A stretch of 64,000 nt of DNA from Saccharothrix sp. NRRL B-16314 (GCF_000716595.1 NZ_JNXC01000040.1:62001-126000); one strand, 5' to 3'. Positions 47,040 to 61,159 are shown, numbered from the stretch's first letter. Notes: generated from the letters alone by a model not told the origin. Translations and numbers: made by a program.

Positions 47040-48308
47040 ATGAAGCAGCGCGCACTGTGGTCGGCTGTCGTGGTCCTGGGGTTGGCCCTGGCGTCCGGCT
47101 GCGGAAGCGCCACGGCTCCGGGCTCCTCCGGCAGCTCGGGCGACAAACTGGTGGTCTGGGACTGGAAGTCCGGCGACGCGAACGTGGCCGCGTACCTGGA
47201 CGAGGCGAAGGCCGACTTCGCGAAGAGCCACCCGGACGTCGACGTCGAGTTCGTGGCGCAGCCGTTCGACCAGTACTACACGCTGCTCGGCGCGGCGATC
47301 CAGTCCGGCAAGGGCCCCGACGTCATGCTCTTCAACGGGGGCGGCCAACTCCGGGACCGCGTCGACGCGCTGGTGCCGCTCGACGACTACGTGGCCCAGG
47401 ACAAGCAGCGGCTGGCCGGCTGGGAGGCGTTCACCCGGGACGGGAAGACCTATGCCGCACCGGTGACGCTGCAAGGTCACCCGCTCTACTACAACAAGGC
47501 GCTGTACGAGCAGGCGGGACTGGACCCCGACGCGCCCGCCGAGACGTGGGACGACTTCGTGGCGGACTGCGGGGTCATCACCGGCAAGACGGGCGCCAAG
47601 TGCTTCGGCGTGGGCAACAAGGAAGGCATCGGCATCCAGTTCTTCCTGTCCAGCATCGGTTCCGCGGTGCTCACGCCGCAGGAGTACGACGACTGGATCG
47701 CCGGTAAGCGGAACTGGACCTCGCCGGACGTGAAGCGGATCTTCGAGCTCTGGAAGCAGGTCAGCGACGCCGGCCTGAACAACGACGGTGCCAACTCCAC
47801 CGCGATGTTCAACGACGCGTTCGCGGTCTTCCAGTCGGCCAAGGCCGCGCACATCATCGGCCTGATGTCCGACATCGGGCACTGGAAGGACTTCGCCGAG
47901 TTCCTGGACGCGGACAAGGTCGGCGTCATGGACGCGCCCGTGGTCAACCCCGCGGCGACGCCGAGCCTGCCGTTCGACGGCGGCATCGGCTACGCGGTCG
48001 CCAAGTGGACCAAGGACCCGAAGACGGCCGCCGACCTGGTGCGCTCGTTGACGTCCTCCGAGGCGCTGAAGGCCTTCTACGCCGACGCGGGCGCGATCGC
48101 GTCCGACACCACCATCGACGTCTCCGCCGGCGGTCCGGCCGTCACCACGATCACCGCGGGCATCAAGACCGGCAAGCCCGCCCTGCACGTCGCCCTGTCC
48201 AGCAAGACGATCGACCTGATGGGGCGTCTCTCGCAGCAACTGCTCAGCGGCTCGATCACCGTGGACGAGGCCGTCGCGCAGCTGGCCGCCTCCGACAAGG
48301 CGAGTTGA
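47040..48308 (+). CDS. Sugar ABC transporter substrate-binding lipoprotein (CUT1)
   Basis: A 422-residue binding protein with signal peptide and lipobox (GLALASGCGS, Cys at about 21). The mature part follows the SBP_bac_1 fold (KLVVWDWKSGDANVAAYLDE; KGPDVMLFNGGG; PVTLQGHPLYYNKALYEQAGLDP; PFDGGIGYAVAKWTKDP). It starts a five-gene operon with two permeases, an enolase-superfamily enzyme and a RhaM-type mutarotase, so the ligand is probably a rhamnose- or fucose-type sugar or a glycoside of it. No ATPase is encoded; a shared MsiK-type ATPase would be needed. Confidence 0.9.
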   Translation: MKQRALWSAVVVLGLALASGCGSATAPGSSGSSGDKLVVWDWKSGDANVAAYLDEAKADFAKSHPDVDVEFVAQPFDQYYTLLGAAIQSGKGPDVMLFNGGGQLRDRVDALVPLDDYVAQDKQRLAGWEAFTRDGKTYAAPVTLQGHPLYYNKALYEQAGLDPDAPAETWDDFVADCGVITGKTGAKCFGVGNKEGIGIQFFLSSIGSAVLTPQEYDDWIAGKRNWTSPDVKRIFELWKQVSDAGLNNDGANSTAMFNDAFAVFQSAKAAHIIGLMSDIGHWKDFAEFLDADKVGVMDAPVVNPAATPSLPFDGGIGYAVAKWTKDPKTAADLVRSLTSSEALKAFYADAGAIASDTTIDVSAGGPAVTTITAGIKTGKPALHVALSSKTIDLMGRLSQQLLSGSITVDEAVAQLAASDKAS

Positions 48309-48311
48309 TCC

Positions 48312-49292
48312 GTGCCGTCCGGGGGTTCCCCGTCCTCGGTGCGCACGATGGTCGCCGAGCGGGACGAGGTGGCGGTGGTAGCGGCGGCCCGGCGACCGGG
48401 GAGGCCGTTCCCGCGGCGGACCCGTCGCGGGTCGCGGGCCGAGCGCCTGGCGCCGTTCGTCCTGCTCGCGCCGGCCGTCCTGATCATCGTCGTGCTGCGG
48501 CTGTGGCCGTTGGTGCTGGGGGTCAACTTCTCCTTCACCGGTGACGGCGACCGCAACGGCATGCCGGTCGGCCTGGACAACTACGCGACCCTGTTCGCCG
48601 ACCCGCTGTTCCGCACCGCGCTGCGCAACGTCGGCCTGCTGGTGCTGCTGCTACCCGTGGCGGTGGCGATCCCGGGGCTGCTCGCCACGTTCATCTACCT
48701 CCGGGTGCCCGGACACCGGGTCTTCCGGGGCGTCTACTTCTTCCCGGCCGTGCTCTCACCGGTGATCGTCGGGGCGATCTTCAACCTGCTGCTCGCCTAC
48801 GACGGTCCGCTCAACACGCTGCTCGGCGGGGTGGGCATCGGGCCGGTGGACTGGCTGGGCGATCCCGACGTGGCGATCTTCGCGGTCGTCGGCGTGCACG
48901 TCTGGGCGACGTTCGGCATGGCGCTCGTCGTGTTCCTGGCCGGGTTCTCCGCGCTCGACCCCTCGCTGCTGGACGCCGCCAAGGTGGACGGCGCGACGCT
49001 GCCGCAGACCATCCGGCACGTGATCGTCCCGGCCCTGACCCGCACGATCCAGTTCGTCTTCGTCACCACGATGATCGGCATGCTGACGTCGATGTTCGGC
49101 CTGCTGTTCGTGATGACCGGCGGCGGTCCGGAGGGCTCCACCTACCTGCCCGAGTACTACATCTGGGTCCAGCAGGGCCAGTTCAACCAGCCCGCGCTCG
49201 CGTCCGCGGCGTCGTCGGTGCTGTTCGTGATCATGCTCGTCGTGGGGTTGGCCCAGATCGCCGTCCTGCGTCGCACGGGCCGGGAGGTCTGA
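48312..49292 (+). CDS. Sugar ABC transporter permease (MalF/UgpA type)
   Basis: A 326-residue membrane protein with six hydrophobic segments (LAPFVLLAPAVLIIVVLRLW; VGLLVLLLPVAVAIPGLLAT; others) and the EAA loop LLDAAKVDGATLPQTIRHVIVP. GTG 48312 starts 3 nt after the previous stop; ATG 48348 is an alternative. It forms the translocation channel together with the next gene. Confidence 0.9.
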   Translation: MPSGGSPSSVRTMVAERDEVAVVAAARRPGRPFPRRTRRGSRAERLAPFVLLAPAVLIIVVLRLWPLVLGVNFSFTGDGDRNGMPVGLDNYATLFADPLFRTALRNVGLLVLLLPVAVAIPGLLATFIYLRVPGHRVFRGVYFFPAVLSPVIVGAIFNLLLAYDGPLNTLLGGVGIGPVDWLGDPDVAIFAVVGVHVWATFGMALVVFLAGFSALDPSLLDAAKVDGATLPQTIRHVIVPALTRTIQFVFVTTMIGMLTSMFGLLFVMTGGGPEGSTYLPEYYIWVQQGQFNQPALASAASSVLFVIMLVVGLAQIAVLRRTGREV

Positions 49293-50119
49293 TGGCCGGC
49301 CGGAGGTTGACGAGGTGGGTCGTCGCGGTGCCGATGGCCGGGCTCGCGCTGGCGACGATCTACCCGTTGGTGTTCACCACCAACGTCGCCATGAAGACCC
49401 GCCGCGAGTACATCCTCGACCGGTTCTCGCTGTCGGACTCGCTGCGGTGGGACAACATCGCCGCGGCGTGGACGAACGTCGGCATGTCCCGGTACTTCCT
49501 GAACTCGGCGGTGGTGGTGACGTGCTCGGTCGCGCTGCTGCTGCTGTTCGGGTCGATGGCGGGGTTCGCGCTCGCCCGGTTGCGGTTCCGCGGTTCCTCG
49601 GTGCTCTTCCTCGGCATCCTCGCCGCGCTGTTCATCCCGTTCCAGGTGATCATGGTCCCGCTGGCGCGGATCATGGCCGACGCCGGGCTCGTCGACACCT
49701 ACCCGGGGCTCGTCCTCGCGTACGTGGCGCAGTTCCTCCCGTTCACGGTGTTCCTGATGACCAGCTACTACTCGACCGTGCCCGCCGAGATCGTCGACGC
49801 CGCGCGGATCGACGGGAACACCGTGTACGGCGTCTACTGGCGGATCATGCTCCCGCTGGGCGCGCCGGCACTCGTGTCGGTCGGTGTGCTCAACGCCTTG
49901 TTCTGCTGGAACGACGTGCTCATCTCACTGCTCATGATGCCGTCGGCGGACCATCGCACGCTCATGGTCGGTGTCACCTCGTTGCGGGGGCAGTACTCGG
50001 ATGACATCCCCGTGTTCGCCTCCGGCGTGCTGATCGCCGCGGTACCCGTCCTCGTCGTCTACCTGTTCCTGCAACGCCGGATCGCCGACGGCGTCACCGC
50101 AGGGGCCACGAAGGGCTGA
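49292..50119 (+). CDS. Sugar ABC transporter permease (MalG/UgpE type)
   Basis: A 275-residue permease with six hydrophobic segments, the EAA loop IVDAARIDGNTVYGVYWRIML and the C-terminal FLQRRIADGVTAGATKG typical of MalG-like subunits. Its ATG shares one base with the TGA of the upstream permease, so expression is coupled. Confidence 0.92.
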   Translation: MAGRRLTRWVVAVPMAGLALATIYPLVFTTNVAMKTRREYILDRFSLSDSLRWDNIAAAWTNVGMSRYFLNSAVVVTCSVALLLLFGSMAGFALARLRFRGSSVLFLGILAALFIPFQVIMVPLARIMADAGLVDTYPGLVLAYVAQFLPFTVFLMTSYYSTVPAEIVDAARIDGNTVYGVYWRIMLPLGAPALVSVGVLNALFCWNDVLISLLMMPSADHRTLMVGVTSLRGQYSDDIPVFASGVLIAAVPVLVVYLFLQRRIADGVTAGATKG

Positions 50120-50120
50120 A

Positions 50121-51311
50121 ATGCGCATCACTGGTTACCGGACCCTCACCACCGTCCAGGACTGGGGCCGTCCGGTCGGCGACGCCAACGGCGTCTTCGC
50201 CGACGGCGTCGTCCGGGTGCCGATCGTCCTCGTCGAGACGGACGTGGGCATCACCGGCGTCGGACTCGGCTCGCACGTGGAGATCGACTCGATCTTCGCC
50301 GCCCTGGAGGGCGAGGACCCGCGCGGCGTCACCGCCCTCTACGACCGGATGCTGCGCCAGACGTTCAAGGCCGGTCACGCCGGGACGGTGTTCGCCACCA
50401 TCGGCGCCCTCGACACCGCGCTGTGGGACATCAAGGCGCAGGCCGCGGGCGAACCGCTGTGGCGACTGCTCGGCGGACGCGACCGCCGCGTGCCCGCCTA
50501 CGCCTCCGGCGTGGACATCGGGCTGGGCGACGACGAGCTCGTCGCGCTGTACGAGACCTACGCCGACCGCGGACTGCGGGTGGCGAAGATCAAGGGCGGT
50601 CTCGACGTCGACCGGGACCGGGACCGGCTCATCCTGGTGCGCGACGTGCTCACCAGCGCCGGCGGGGGCACCCGACCGGGGTTGATGCTCGACGTCAACG
50701 AGGCGCTGACCCGCAAGCAGGCGGTGCGCCACGTCGGCGAGCTGGAGCGGACGCTCGACCTGATCTGGATCGAGGAGCCGGTCCGGCGGTGGGACGCGGA
50801 GGGGCACGCGGCGGTCGGGCGGGGCATCCGCGCGTCGGTCGCCAGCGGCGAGAACCTGTCCGGCCTCGAGCAGTACCGCCCGTTGATCTCGACGGGAGCG
50901 ATCGACGTCGTGCAGGCGGCGGCGGGCTGGGGCGTCACCCACTTCCTGCGGGTCTCGGCCCTGGCCCACGCGCACGACCTGCCCGTCAGCCCCATCGGCA
51001 ACACGCCGGTCGGGTTGCTGCACGCCGCGACGTCCGTGCCGAACCACCTGGTCAGCGAACTGCAGGACCTCCAGCCGCCGTCGGGGATCTCGATCGACCT
51101 CCACGTCGAGGACGGGTCCTTCGTCCTGGGCGACAGCCCGGGGCTGGGCGTCCGCGTCGACGAGGAGGCGATCGTCGCGGCCGGCCGCCGGCTCGCCCTC
51201 CCGGCGACCGAAGGCCCGCACGTCCGCCCGGAACGCGCCGGGCAGCGCCTGCTCGCCGTGGTGCAGGGCGTCGTCACGCCACCGGAACAGCTGCACACCC
51301 TGCGTTCCTGA
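50121..51311 (+). CDS. Enolase-superfamily (mandelate racemase/MLE-like) enzyme lacking the Asp-His dyad
   Basis: A 396-residue enolase-superfamily protein, probably a sugar-acid dehydratase or epimerase. The N-terminal capping domain (GITGVGLGSHVEIDSIFAAL) and barrel are complete. The KxK motif (RVAKIKGGLD) and three metal-ligand motifs (LMLDVNEALT; WIEEPVR; ASGENLSG) are present. At the place of the usual Asp-His dyad it reads VVQAAAGWGVTHF and PVSPIGNTPVG instead of the normal DAS and PHG forms. The specificity is thus unclear. The gene starts 2 nt after the permease stop and precedes a mutarotase gene, in a probable 6-deoxyhexose operon. It is clearly different from FucD at 2290. Confidence 0.8.
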   Translation: MRITGYRTLTTVQDWGRPVGDANGVFADGVVRVPIVLVETDVGITGVGLGSHVEIDSIFAALEGEDPRGVTALYDRMLRQTFKAGHAGTVFATIGALDTALWDIKAQAAGEPLWRLLGGRDRRVPAYASGVDIGLGDDELVALYETYADRGLRVAKIKGGLDVDRDRDRLILVRDVLTSAGGGTRPGLMLDVNEALTRKQAVRHVGELERTLDLIWIEEPVRRWDAEGHAAVGRGIRASVASGENLSGLEQYRPLISTGAIDVVQAAAGWGVTHFLRVSALAHAHDLPVSPIGNTPVGLLHAATSVPNHLVSELQDLQPPSGISIDLHVEDGSFVLGDSPGLGVRVDEEAIVAAGRRLALPATEGPHVRPERAGQRLLAVVQGVVTPPEQLHTLRS

Positions 51312-51367
51312 TCGACCGGCCCGACAACGATGTCGAGCCGGCCGCACCCCTCTCCCGGGAGTCCGAT

Positions 51368-51748
51368 GTGGACCGCTTGCAACGCTATGGGATGGTCACC
51401 CGGCTGCGCCCCGAGCGGCGCGACGACTACCTCCGGCTGCACGCCGCGGTCTGGCCGTCCGTCGAGCGCATGCTGATCGAGGCCAACATCCGCAACTTCA
51501 GCATCTTCCTGCACGGCGACCTGCTCTTCGGCTACTACGAGTACACCGGCGAGGACCACGACGCCGACCAGGCGCGGATCGCGGCCGATCCGGAGTCGCA
51601 GCGCTGGTGGGCCCTGACCGACCCGTGCCAGGAGTCGCCGACCGATCCCGGCTCCGCCGTCCGCTGGGAGCCGATGCACGAGGTGTGGCACCTGACCCCC
51701 GACGACGCCGCGCCGCGTCCGGGGGACGCGCCACCGCTTCCCCGTTAG
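51368..51748 (+). CDS. L-rhamnose/L-fucose mutarotase (RhaM family)
   Basis: A 126-residue ferredoxin-like-fold protein of the RhaM/DUF718 family, which interconverts alpha and beta anomers of L-rhamnose or L-fucose. The family pattern is clear: RYGMVTRLRPERRDDYLRLH, VWPSVERMLIEANIRNFSIF, LLFGYYEYTG, WWALTDPCQ and WEPMHEVWHL. GTG 51368 has GGGAG upstream; ATG 51389 is possible. It closes the sugar-transport operon (57 bp after the enolase-superfamily gene). With L-fucose dehydrogenase, lactonase and dehydratase elsewhere in the window, it would supply the anomer used for oxidation. Rhamnose cannot be excluded. Confidence 0.88.
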   Translation: MDRLQRYGMVTRLRPERRDDYLRLHAAVWPSVERMLIEANIRNFSIFLHGDLLFGYYEYTGEDHDADQARIAADPESQRWWALTDPCQESPTDPGSAVRWEPMHEVWHLTPDDAAPRPGDAPPLPR

Positions 51749-51869
51749 GCGCCGCTCGACGCGAGGCGTCCGGCCGGGCACGTTCCCGGCCGGCTCGCCC
51801 GCGCCACCACGACGTGCCACCCGACACCTCGACCGGGCGTCGCACCACACTCGAAGTCAGGAGGTTCCC

Positions 51870-54254
51870 TTGTTCGCGTCCTCTTCCTCCGCGGTGCGAA
51901 GGCCGCTGTCGGCCGGCGTCGCCGCCGTGGCGCTGACCGCGGCGGTGGCTCTCGCGCCTCCCGCGTCCGCCGCCACCACGACCCTCTACGCGTCGCCTGC
52001 CGGCACCGGCACCAGCTGCTCGTCCACCCAGCCGTGCTCGTTGCCCGCCGCCCAGGCCGCGGTGCGGTCGCGGAACAGCACCATGTCCGGTGACATCGTC
52101 GTGCAGCTGGCCGACGGCGTGTACCGGCTCTCCGAGCCGCTGCGGCTGACCGCGGCGGACTCCGGCAACAACGGCTACCGCGTGCTGTGGCAGGCGGCGC
52201 CGTCCGCGCGTCCCGTCATCAGCGGTGCCCGCGCCGTCACCGGCTGGTCGGTCGTCGACGCCGGCAGGAACATCTGGCGCGCCACCGTCCCCACCGGGAT
52301 CGACTCGCGCCAGCTGTACGTCAACGGCGCGATCGCGACGCGGGCGCGCACGCAGGTGAACCGGGCCGACTTCACCTTCGCCAGTACCGGCATGAGGTTC
52401 TCCAACACCGCGCTGAACTACCTGAACACCCTGGCCAACCAGAACCGCGTCGAGGTGGAGAGCGTCAACTCCTTCACCGACCGGTACTCGCCGGTGCAGA
52501 GCATCAGCGGGAACTTCCTGACGATGCAGCAGCCCGCGTGGAACAACAACACCTTCGGGTACGACACGCTCAGCAAGCCGCACCGGGCCGGTCCGTTCTA
52601 CCTCGCCAACGCCTACGAGTTCCTGGACTCGCCGGGGGAGTGGTACCTCAACCCCGGGACGGGCGCGCTGTCCTACATCCCGCTGGCCGGGCAGAACATG
52701 AGCACCGCCGCCGTCGAGCTGCCGGTGTTGCAGTCGCTGGTGGACGTCGGTGGCACCTATGACGCGCCGGCGCACCACATCTCGTTCACCGGGATCACGT
52801 TCACCGGCACCAGCTGGCTCGGCCCCAGCAGCAACCAGGGCTTCGCGGACCAGCAGACCGGCGGCTACATGACGGGCAACTGGAACTGGCCGGCCGACCG
52901 CCTGACCTCGTGCCAGAACGGCTGCACCCAGTTCGAGGCCGCGCGACCGCACTGGAACCAGATGCCCGCCGCCGTCCAGGTCTCCGCCGCCGACAACATC
53001 ACGTTCAGCGACTCCCAGTTCGTCAACCTCGGCCAGACGGCCATCGGCATCGGCAACGACGCGAACGCCCACGCCAGCGGTGTCGGCCTCGGCGCGAGCA
53101 ACATCACGGTCACGCGGTCCGAGATCGCCCGCAGCTCGGCCGGTGGCGTCGTGGTCGGTGGCGTGCGGGCCGACGCGCACCACCCGAGCGACCAGCGGAT
53201 GGTCAACCGGAACATCACCGTCAGCTACAACCGCATCCACGACCTCGGCATCGAGTACCGCGGCAACGTCTCGGTCCTGAACACCTACGTCAGCACCGCC
53301 ACCGTGTCGCACAACGAGGTCTACAACATGCCGTACTCCGGCATGTCGATCGGGTACGGCTGGGGCGCCAACGACGCCGGCGGCAACACCAACTACGCCA
53401 ACCGCGGCCTGTACAACTACCAGCCGCGCTACACGACGCCCACCACCGCGTCCAACAACCGGCTCCTCAACAACTACGTCCACGACGTCATGCAGCAGAT
53501 GAACGACGGCGGGTGCATCTACACGCTGTCGTGGAACCCGAACTCGTCGATCAGCGGCAACCACTGCCTGCGGACCAACGGCTACTTCGGCGTCTACTTC
53601 GACGAGGGTTCGAAGTACTACTCGGTCACGGGCAACGTCTTCTCCAACACCGGCACGTGGGCCACCGCGAACTACTGGGGTGGCGAGAACATGGGCAACT
53701 GGACCGTCACCAACAACTGGTCGACCAACGGCAGCACCAACGTCACCAACGGCGACCGGGGCAACGTGGTGTCCGGCAACACGGTCGTCACCAACGGCAA
53801 CTGGCCGGCCGGCGCCCAGGCCGTGATGGCCAACGCCGGGCCTGGCGGCGGCGGCACCACCGGGCCGCAGAACGCCATGCTCGTCGGAACACAGTCGGGA
53901 CGTTGCGCCGAGGTCGCCAACGGGAGCGCCAACGGCGCACAGGCCCGGCTCTGGGACTGCACGGGCGGCGCCAACCAGCGGTGGACCCACACCTCCGGCA
54001 AGCAGCTGGTGGTGAACGGCAACAAGTGCCTGGACGCCAGCGGCGCCGGGACCGCGAACGGCACCGCGGCGATCATCTGGGACTGCCACGGCGGCACGAA
54101 CCAGCAGTGGAACGTGAACGCCAACGGCACCATCACCGGGGTGCAGTCCGGGCTGTGCCTGGACGCCAGCGGGAACGGGACCGCGAACGGCACCCTGCTC
54201 CACCTCTGGGCGTGCCACGGCGGCACGAACCAGCAGTGGAGCGTGCGCAACTGA
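51870..54254 (+). CDS. Secreted GH141-like beta-helix glycosidase with CBM13
   Basis: A 794-residue secreted protein. Signal peptide 1-34; right-handed parallel beta-helix (about 36-660) beginning TTLYASPAGTGTSCSSTQPC, with AYEFLDSPGEWYLNPGTGAL, ISFTGITFTGTSW, MPYSGMSIGYGWG and GCIYTLSWNPNSSISGN. A CBM13 of three repeats follows (669-794). The pattern matches GH141, which contains alpha-L-fucosidase and xylanase activities. TTG 51870 is the start, supported by GGAGG 5 nt upstream. It lies directly downstream of the sugar ABC operon and is a distant paralogue of the gene at 61801. The activity is inferred from family only. Confidence 0.82.
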   Translation: MFASSSSAVRRPLSAGVAAVALTAAVALAPPASAATTTLYASPAGTGTSCSSTQPCSLPAAQAAVRSRNSTMSGDIVVQLADGVYRLSEPLRLTAADSGNNGYRVLWQAAPSARPVISGARAVTGWSVVDAGRNIWRATVPTGIDSRQLYVNGAIATRARTQVNRADFTFASTGMRFSNTALNYLNTLANQNRVEVESVNSFTDRYSPVQSISGNFLTMQQPAWNNNTFGYDTLSKPHRAGPFYLANAYEFLDSPGEWYLNPGTGALSYIPLAGQNMSTAAVELPVLQSLVDVGGTYDAPAHHISFTGITFTGTSWLGPSSNQGFADQQTGGYMTGNWNWPADRLTSCQNGCTQFEAARPHWNQMPAAVQVSAADNITFSDSQFVNLGQTAIGIGNDANAHASGVGLGASNITVTRSEIARSSAGGVVVGGVRADAHHPSDQRMVNRNITVSYNRIHDLGIEYRGNVSVLNTYVSTATVSHNEVYNMPYSGMSIGYGWGANDAGGNTNYANRGLYNYQPRYTTPTTASNNRLLNNYVHDVMQQMNDGGCIYTLSWNPNSSISGNHCLRTNGYFGVYFDEGSKYYSVTGNVFSNTGTWATANYWGGENMGNWTVTNNWSTNGSTNVTNGDRGNVVSGNTVVTNGNWPAGAQAVMANAGPGGGGTTGPQNAMLVGTQSGRCAEVANGSANGAQARLWDCTGGANQRWTHTSGKQLVVNGNKCLDASGAGTANGTAAIIWDCHGGTNQQWNVNANGTITGVQSGLCLDASGNGTANGTLLHLWACHGGTNQQWSVRN

Positions 54255-54259
54255 ACGCG

Positions 54260-54294
54260 GGTGGCGGCCAGGGTTCACCGCCCTGGCCGCCACC
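54260..54294. terminator. Hairpin after the GH141-CBM13 gene
   Basis: A perfect 14-bp stem (54260-54273 with 54281-54294) with a 7-nt loop directly follows the stop codon and precedes the GH54 gene. Confidence 0.8.
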
Positions 54295-54321
54295 GATCAG
54301 TCCGTCCTCCTAGGAGCGAAG

Positions 54322-55839
54322 ATGCAGCCCTTACCCAATTCCCCGAAAGGCTCAGCGAAGCGTTGGTGGCGCACGCGGACGGCGGTGCGCGCGCGTGCCG
54401 TGATGGCACTGGCCCTGTTGCCCGCGGCGTTGACGACGTGGTCCGCACCGGTGACCGCGTTGGCGGCCGGCACGGGGCCGTGTGACATCTACGCCTCGGG
54501 CGGCACGCCCTGCGTGGCCGCGCACAGCACGACGCGGGCGCTCTACGGCGCGTACGCCGGAAACCTCTACCAGGTCAGGCGTTCTTCGGACAACACGACG
54601 AGGGACGTCGGCCTGCTCGCCGCGGGCGGCACCGCGAACGCGGCGACCCAGGACTCGTTCTGCGCCGGCACCACCTGCGTCGTCACCGTGGTCTACGACC
54701 AGTCCGGTCGGGGCAACGACCTGTGGTACCAGGGATCGGACGTCGTCCCCGGGTCACCCCAGAGCAGGCCCGCGCTCGCCACGTCCGAGTCGCTGGCGGT
54801 CGGCGGCAGCAAGGCCTACTCGCTCTACATCAACCCCGGCAACAGCTACTGGCGCGACGGCCACCTGACGGGCGTGCCGACCGGCGCCGCGCCGGAAGGC
54901 ATGTACATGGTGACCAGCGGCACGCACGTCAACAGCGGCTGCTGCTTCGACTACGGCAACAGCGAGACGACCCGGAAAGCCGACGCGGCCGGCGCGATGG
55001 ACGCGATCAACTTCAGCACGCAGTGCTGGTTCGGCGGGTGCTCCGGCACCGGCCCCTGGGTGCAGGCGGATCTCGAATGGGGCCTGTTCCCCGGCGGCAG
55101 CCAGTCGTGGAACCCGAACCAGCGCGCCTTCACCAGCAAATTCGTCACGGCGATGCTGAAGAACAACGGGACCACGCGGTTCGCGCTCAAGGGCAGCGAC
55201 GCGCAGGTCGGCAGCCTGACCACGCTGTGGGACGGCCCGCTGCCCAACGGGTACAGCCCGATGAAGAAGCAGGGCGCCATCATCCTGGGCAGCGGCGGCG
55301 ACTGCTGCAAGCCCGACGGCGGCGCGAACCTCAGCGCGGGCACGTTCTACGAAGGGGCGATGGTCGCGGGCTACCCGTCCGACGCGACCGAGAACGCCGT
55401 GCAGGCCAACGTCATCGCGGCCGGGTACACCACCGGCGGCGGGATCACCCCGGGCGGTGCGGTGCGCGCGGTGGGCGCGGGCAAGTGCCTCGACGTGCCG
55501 AACGGGACGGCGGGCGCGCAGGCCCGGATCTGGGACTGCAACGGCGGTGCCGGCCAGACGTGGACCCGGACGTCCTCGGGCCAGTTGGCCGTGTACGCGG
55601 GTGCCGCCCAGATGTGCCTCGACGCCTACGGCCAGGGGACGAGCGCGGGCACGCGGGCGGTCATCTGGTCCTGCAACGGCCAGGCCAACCAGCGCTGGAA
55701 CGTCAACGCCAACGGCACGATCACCGGCGCGCAGTCCGGCTTGTGCCTGGACGTGTCCGGGGCGTCCACGGCCAACGGCGCGCAGGTGCAGCTGTGGACC
55801 TGCAACGGCGGCTCGAACCAGCGGTGGAGCCTCACCTGA
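54322..55839 (+). CDS. Secreted GH54 alpha-L-arabinofuranosidase with CBM13
   Basis: A 505-residue secreted enzyme that removes arabinofuranosyl groups. An N-terminal signal of about 50 residues is followed by the ArfB catalytic beta-sandwich (52-375), beginning GPCDIYASGGTPCVAAHSTT. It contains YDQSGRGNDLWYQG, the vicinal disulfide NSGCCFDYGNSE, the nucleophile Glu in ADLEWGLFPGG and the acid Asp in IILGSGGDCC. The usual fungal C-terminal CBM42 is replaced by a ricin CBM13 (378-505). ATG 54322 has AGGAG upstream. It complements the GH62 enzyme at 8888 in debranching arabinoxylan or arabinan. Confidence 0.92.
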   Translation: MQPLPNSPKGSAKRWWRTRTAVRARAVMALALLPAALTTWSAPVTALAAGTGPCDIYASGGTPCVAAHSTTRALYGAYAGNLYQVRRSSDNTTRDVGLLAAGGTANAATQDSFCAGTTCVVTVVYDQSGRGNDLWYQGSDVVPGSPQSRPALATSESLAVGGSKAYSLYINPGNSYWRDGHLTGVPTGAAPEGMYMVTSGTHVNSGCCFDYGNSETTRKADAAGAMDAINFSTQCWFGGCSGTGPWVQADLEWGLFPGGSQSWNPNQRAFTSKFVTAMLKNNGTTRFALKGSDAQVGSLTTLWDGPLPNGYSPMKKQGAIILGSGGDCCKPDGGANLSAGTFYEGAMVAGYPSDATENAVQANVIAAGYTTGGGITPGGAVRAVGAGKCLDVPNGTAGAQARIWDCNGGAGQTWTRTSSGQLAVYAGAAQMCLDAYGQGTSAGTRAVIWSCNGQANQRWNVNANGTITGAQSGLCLDVSGASTANGAQVQLWTCNGGSNQRWSLT

Positions 55840-55889
55840 TCCCGTCGCGCCGCCCGACCTGAGGATCGCGGCACGGAGTTCGGCAGCAG

Positions 55890-55920
55890 GAAGGCGGGGG
55901 ACCGACCGTCCCCCGCCTTC
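55890..55920. terminator. Bidirectional hairpin terminator between GH54 and GH10 genes
   Basis: A perfect 13-bp stem (55890-55902 with 55908-55920) with a 5-nt loop lies between the convergent genes. Confidence 0.82.
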
Positions 55921-55936
55921 GCACTGCGGTGCTGGA

Positions 55937-57247
<1,311 letters not shown>

Positions 57248-57770
57248 CTAACAAATCGCCTCATTTTCCGCAGGGCGGAGGGAGGCGAATGGGGTGCGGC
57301 GATTACGGCCGCGGGTGACGGTCGTGCTCTTCCGACTGTGAACGATTGCACACGCTCGGTCAAGGCGTCACGCAACTGTTTCGTGCAGGGTGCCACGGAT
57401 GATGCGATCGTTTTGGCACTTGTGCTGCGTCCGGTCAGCCATCGGGCGGAGGTCTTCGGTGGTGTTCGCAGGCCAGGTGGGTGTCGCGCGTCGGTCGGAC
57501 TCACCCTCGGCGGACTGCTCAAAGTGAGCGCTAACATTTAGCATTGACGCGTCTTGGTTGGCCGTGGTGTCATGTGATCCGGTCCGAACGAGCGTCGCTG
57601 CGAGGCGTCAAATGGTGTGCCACTCGTTGTGTGCGCTAACAGGATCGCCTGCCGGTAATCGCGACGTTGGTTCATCTGGGTGAATGCGAAGAGGGGATTG
57701 GGGTTAAAAGCCCACTTGACAGGGTTGACGGGCTGTGGCGCGAAAGGCTTTCGTAAGCAGCGAAGCTAAA

Positions 57771-57831
57771 GTTAACGCTAACAAGTTTTAGCACCTTGGC
57801 AATTGACCGCCTGCTCGGCGGTGGTTACATT
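57771..57831 (+). promoter_or_regulatory. GH6 exocellulase promoter with upstream box
   Basis: GTTAACGCTAACAA (57771-57784) is followed after 18 nt by TTGACC (57803-57808), a 17-nt spacer and TACATT (57826-57831). The region CGCTAACAAGTTTTAGCAC resembles 37771-37788 before the GSDH gene. Confidence 0.72.
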
Positions 57832-57945
57832 CGCCTCGAAGTGAATCATGTGCGGCGGGAGATTCGGCCCGCTGCAAGGCCTTGCCGTGACCACCCCGTC
57901 CCCGAGACCGCAACAGTGGACGGGCAGTTCGCAGAGCCCACGTCT

Positions 57946-57957
57946 GGGAGCGCTCCC
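57946..57957. promoter_or_regulatory. CebR-type box GGGAGCGCTCCC before the GH6 gene
   Basis: A perfect palindrome inside CTGGGAGCGCTCCCGGAAGC, downstream of the promoter and 51 bp before the start codon. It suggests relief of repression by cello-oligosaccharides, as known for CebR in Streptomyces. Confidence 0.78.
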
Positions 57958-58008
57958 GGAAGCTTCACCTCTACTCACACCACAGCACCGACGCTGCGAG
58001 GACCCTGA

Positions 58009-61139
<3,131 letters not shown>

Positions 61140-61159
61140 CACCGTAACCAGCCCTGAAA

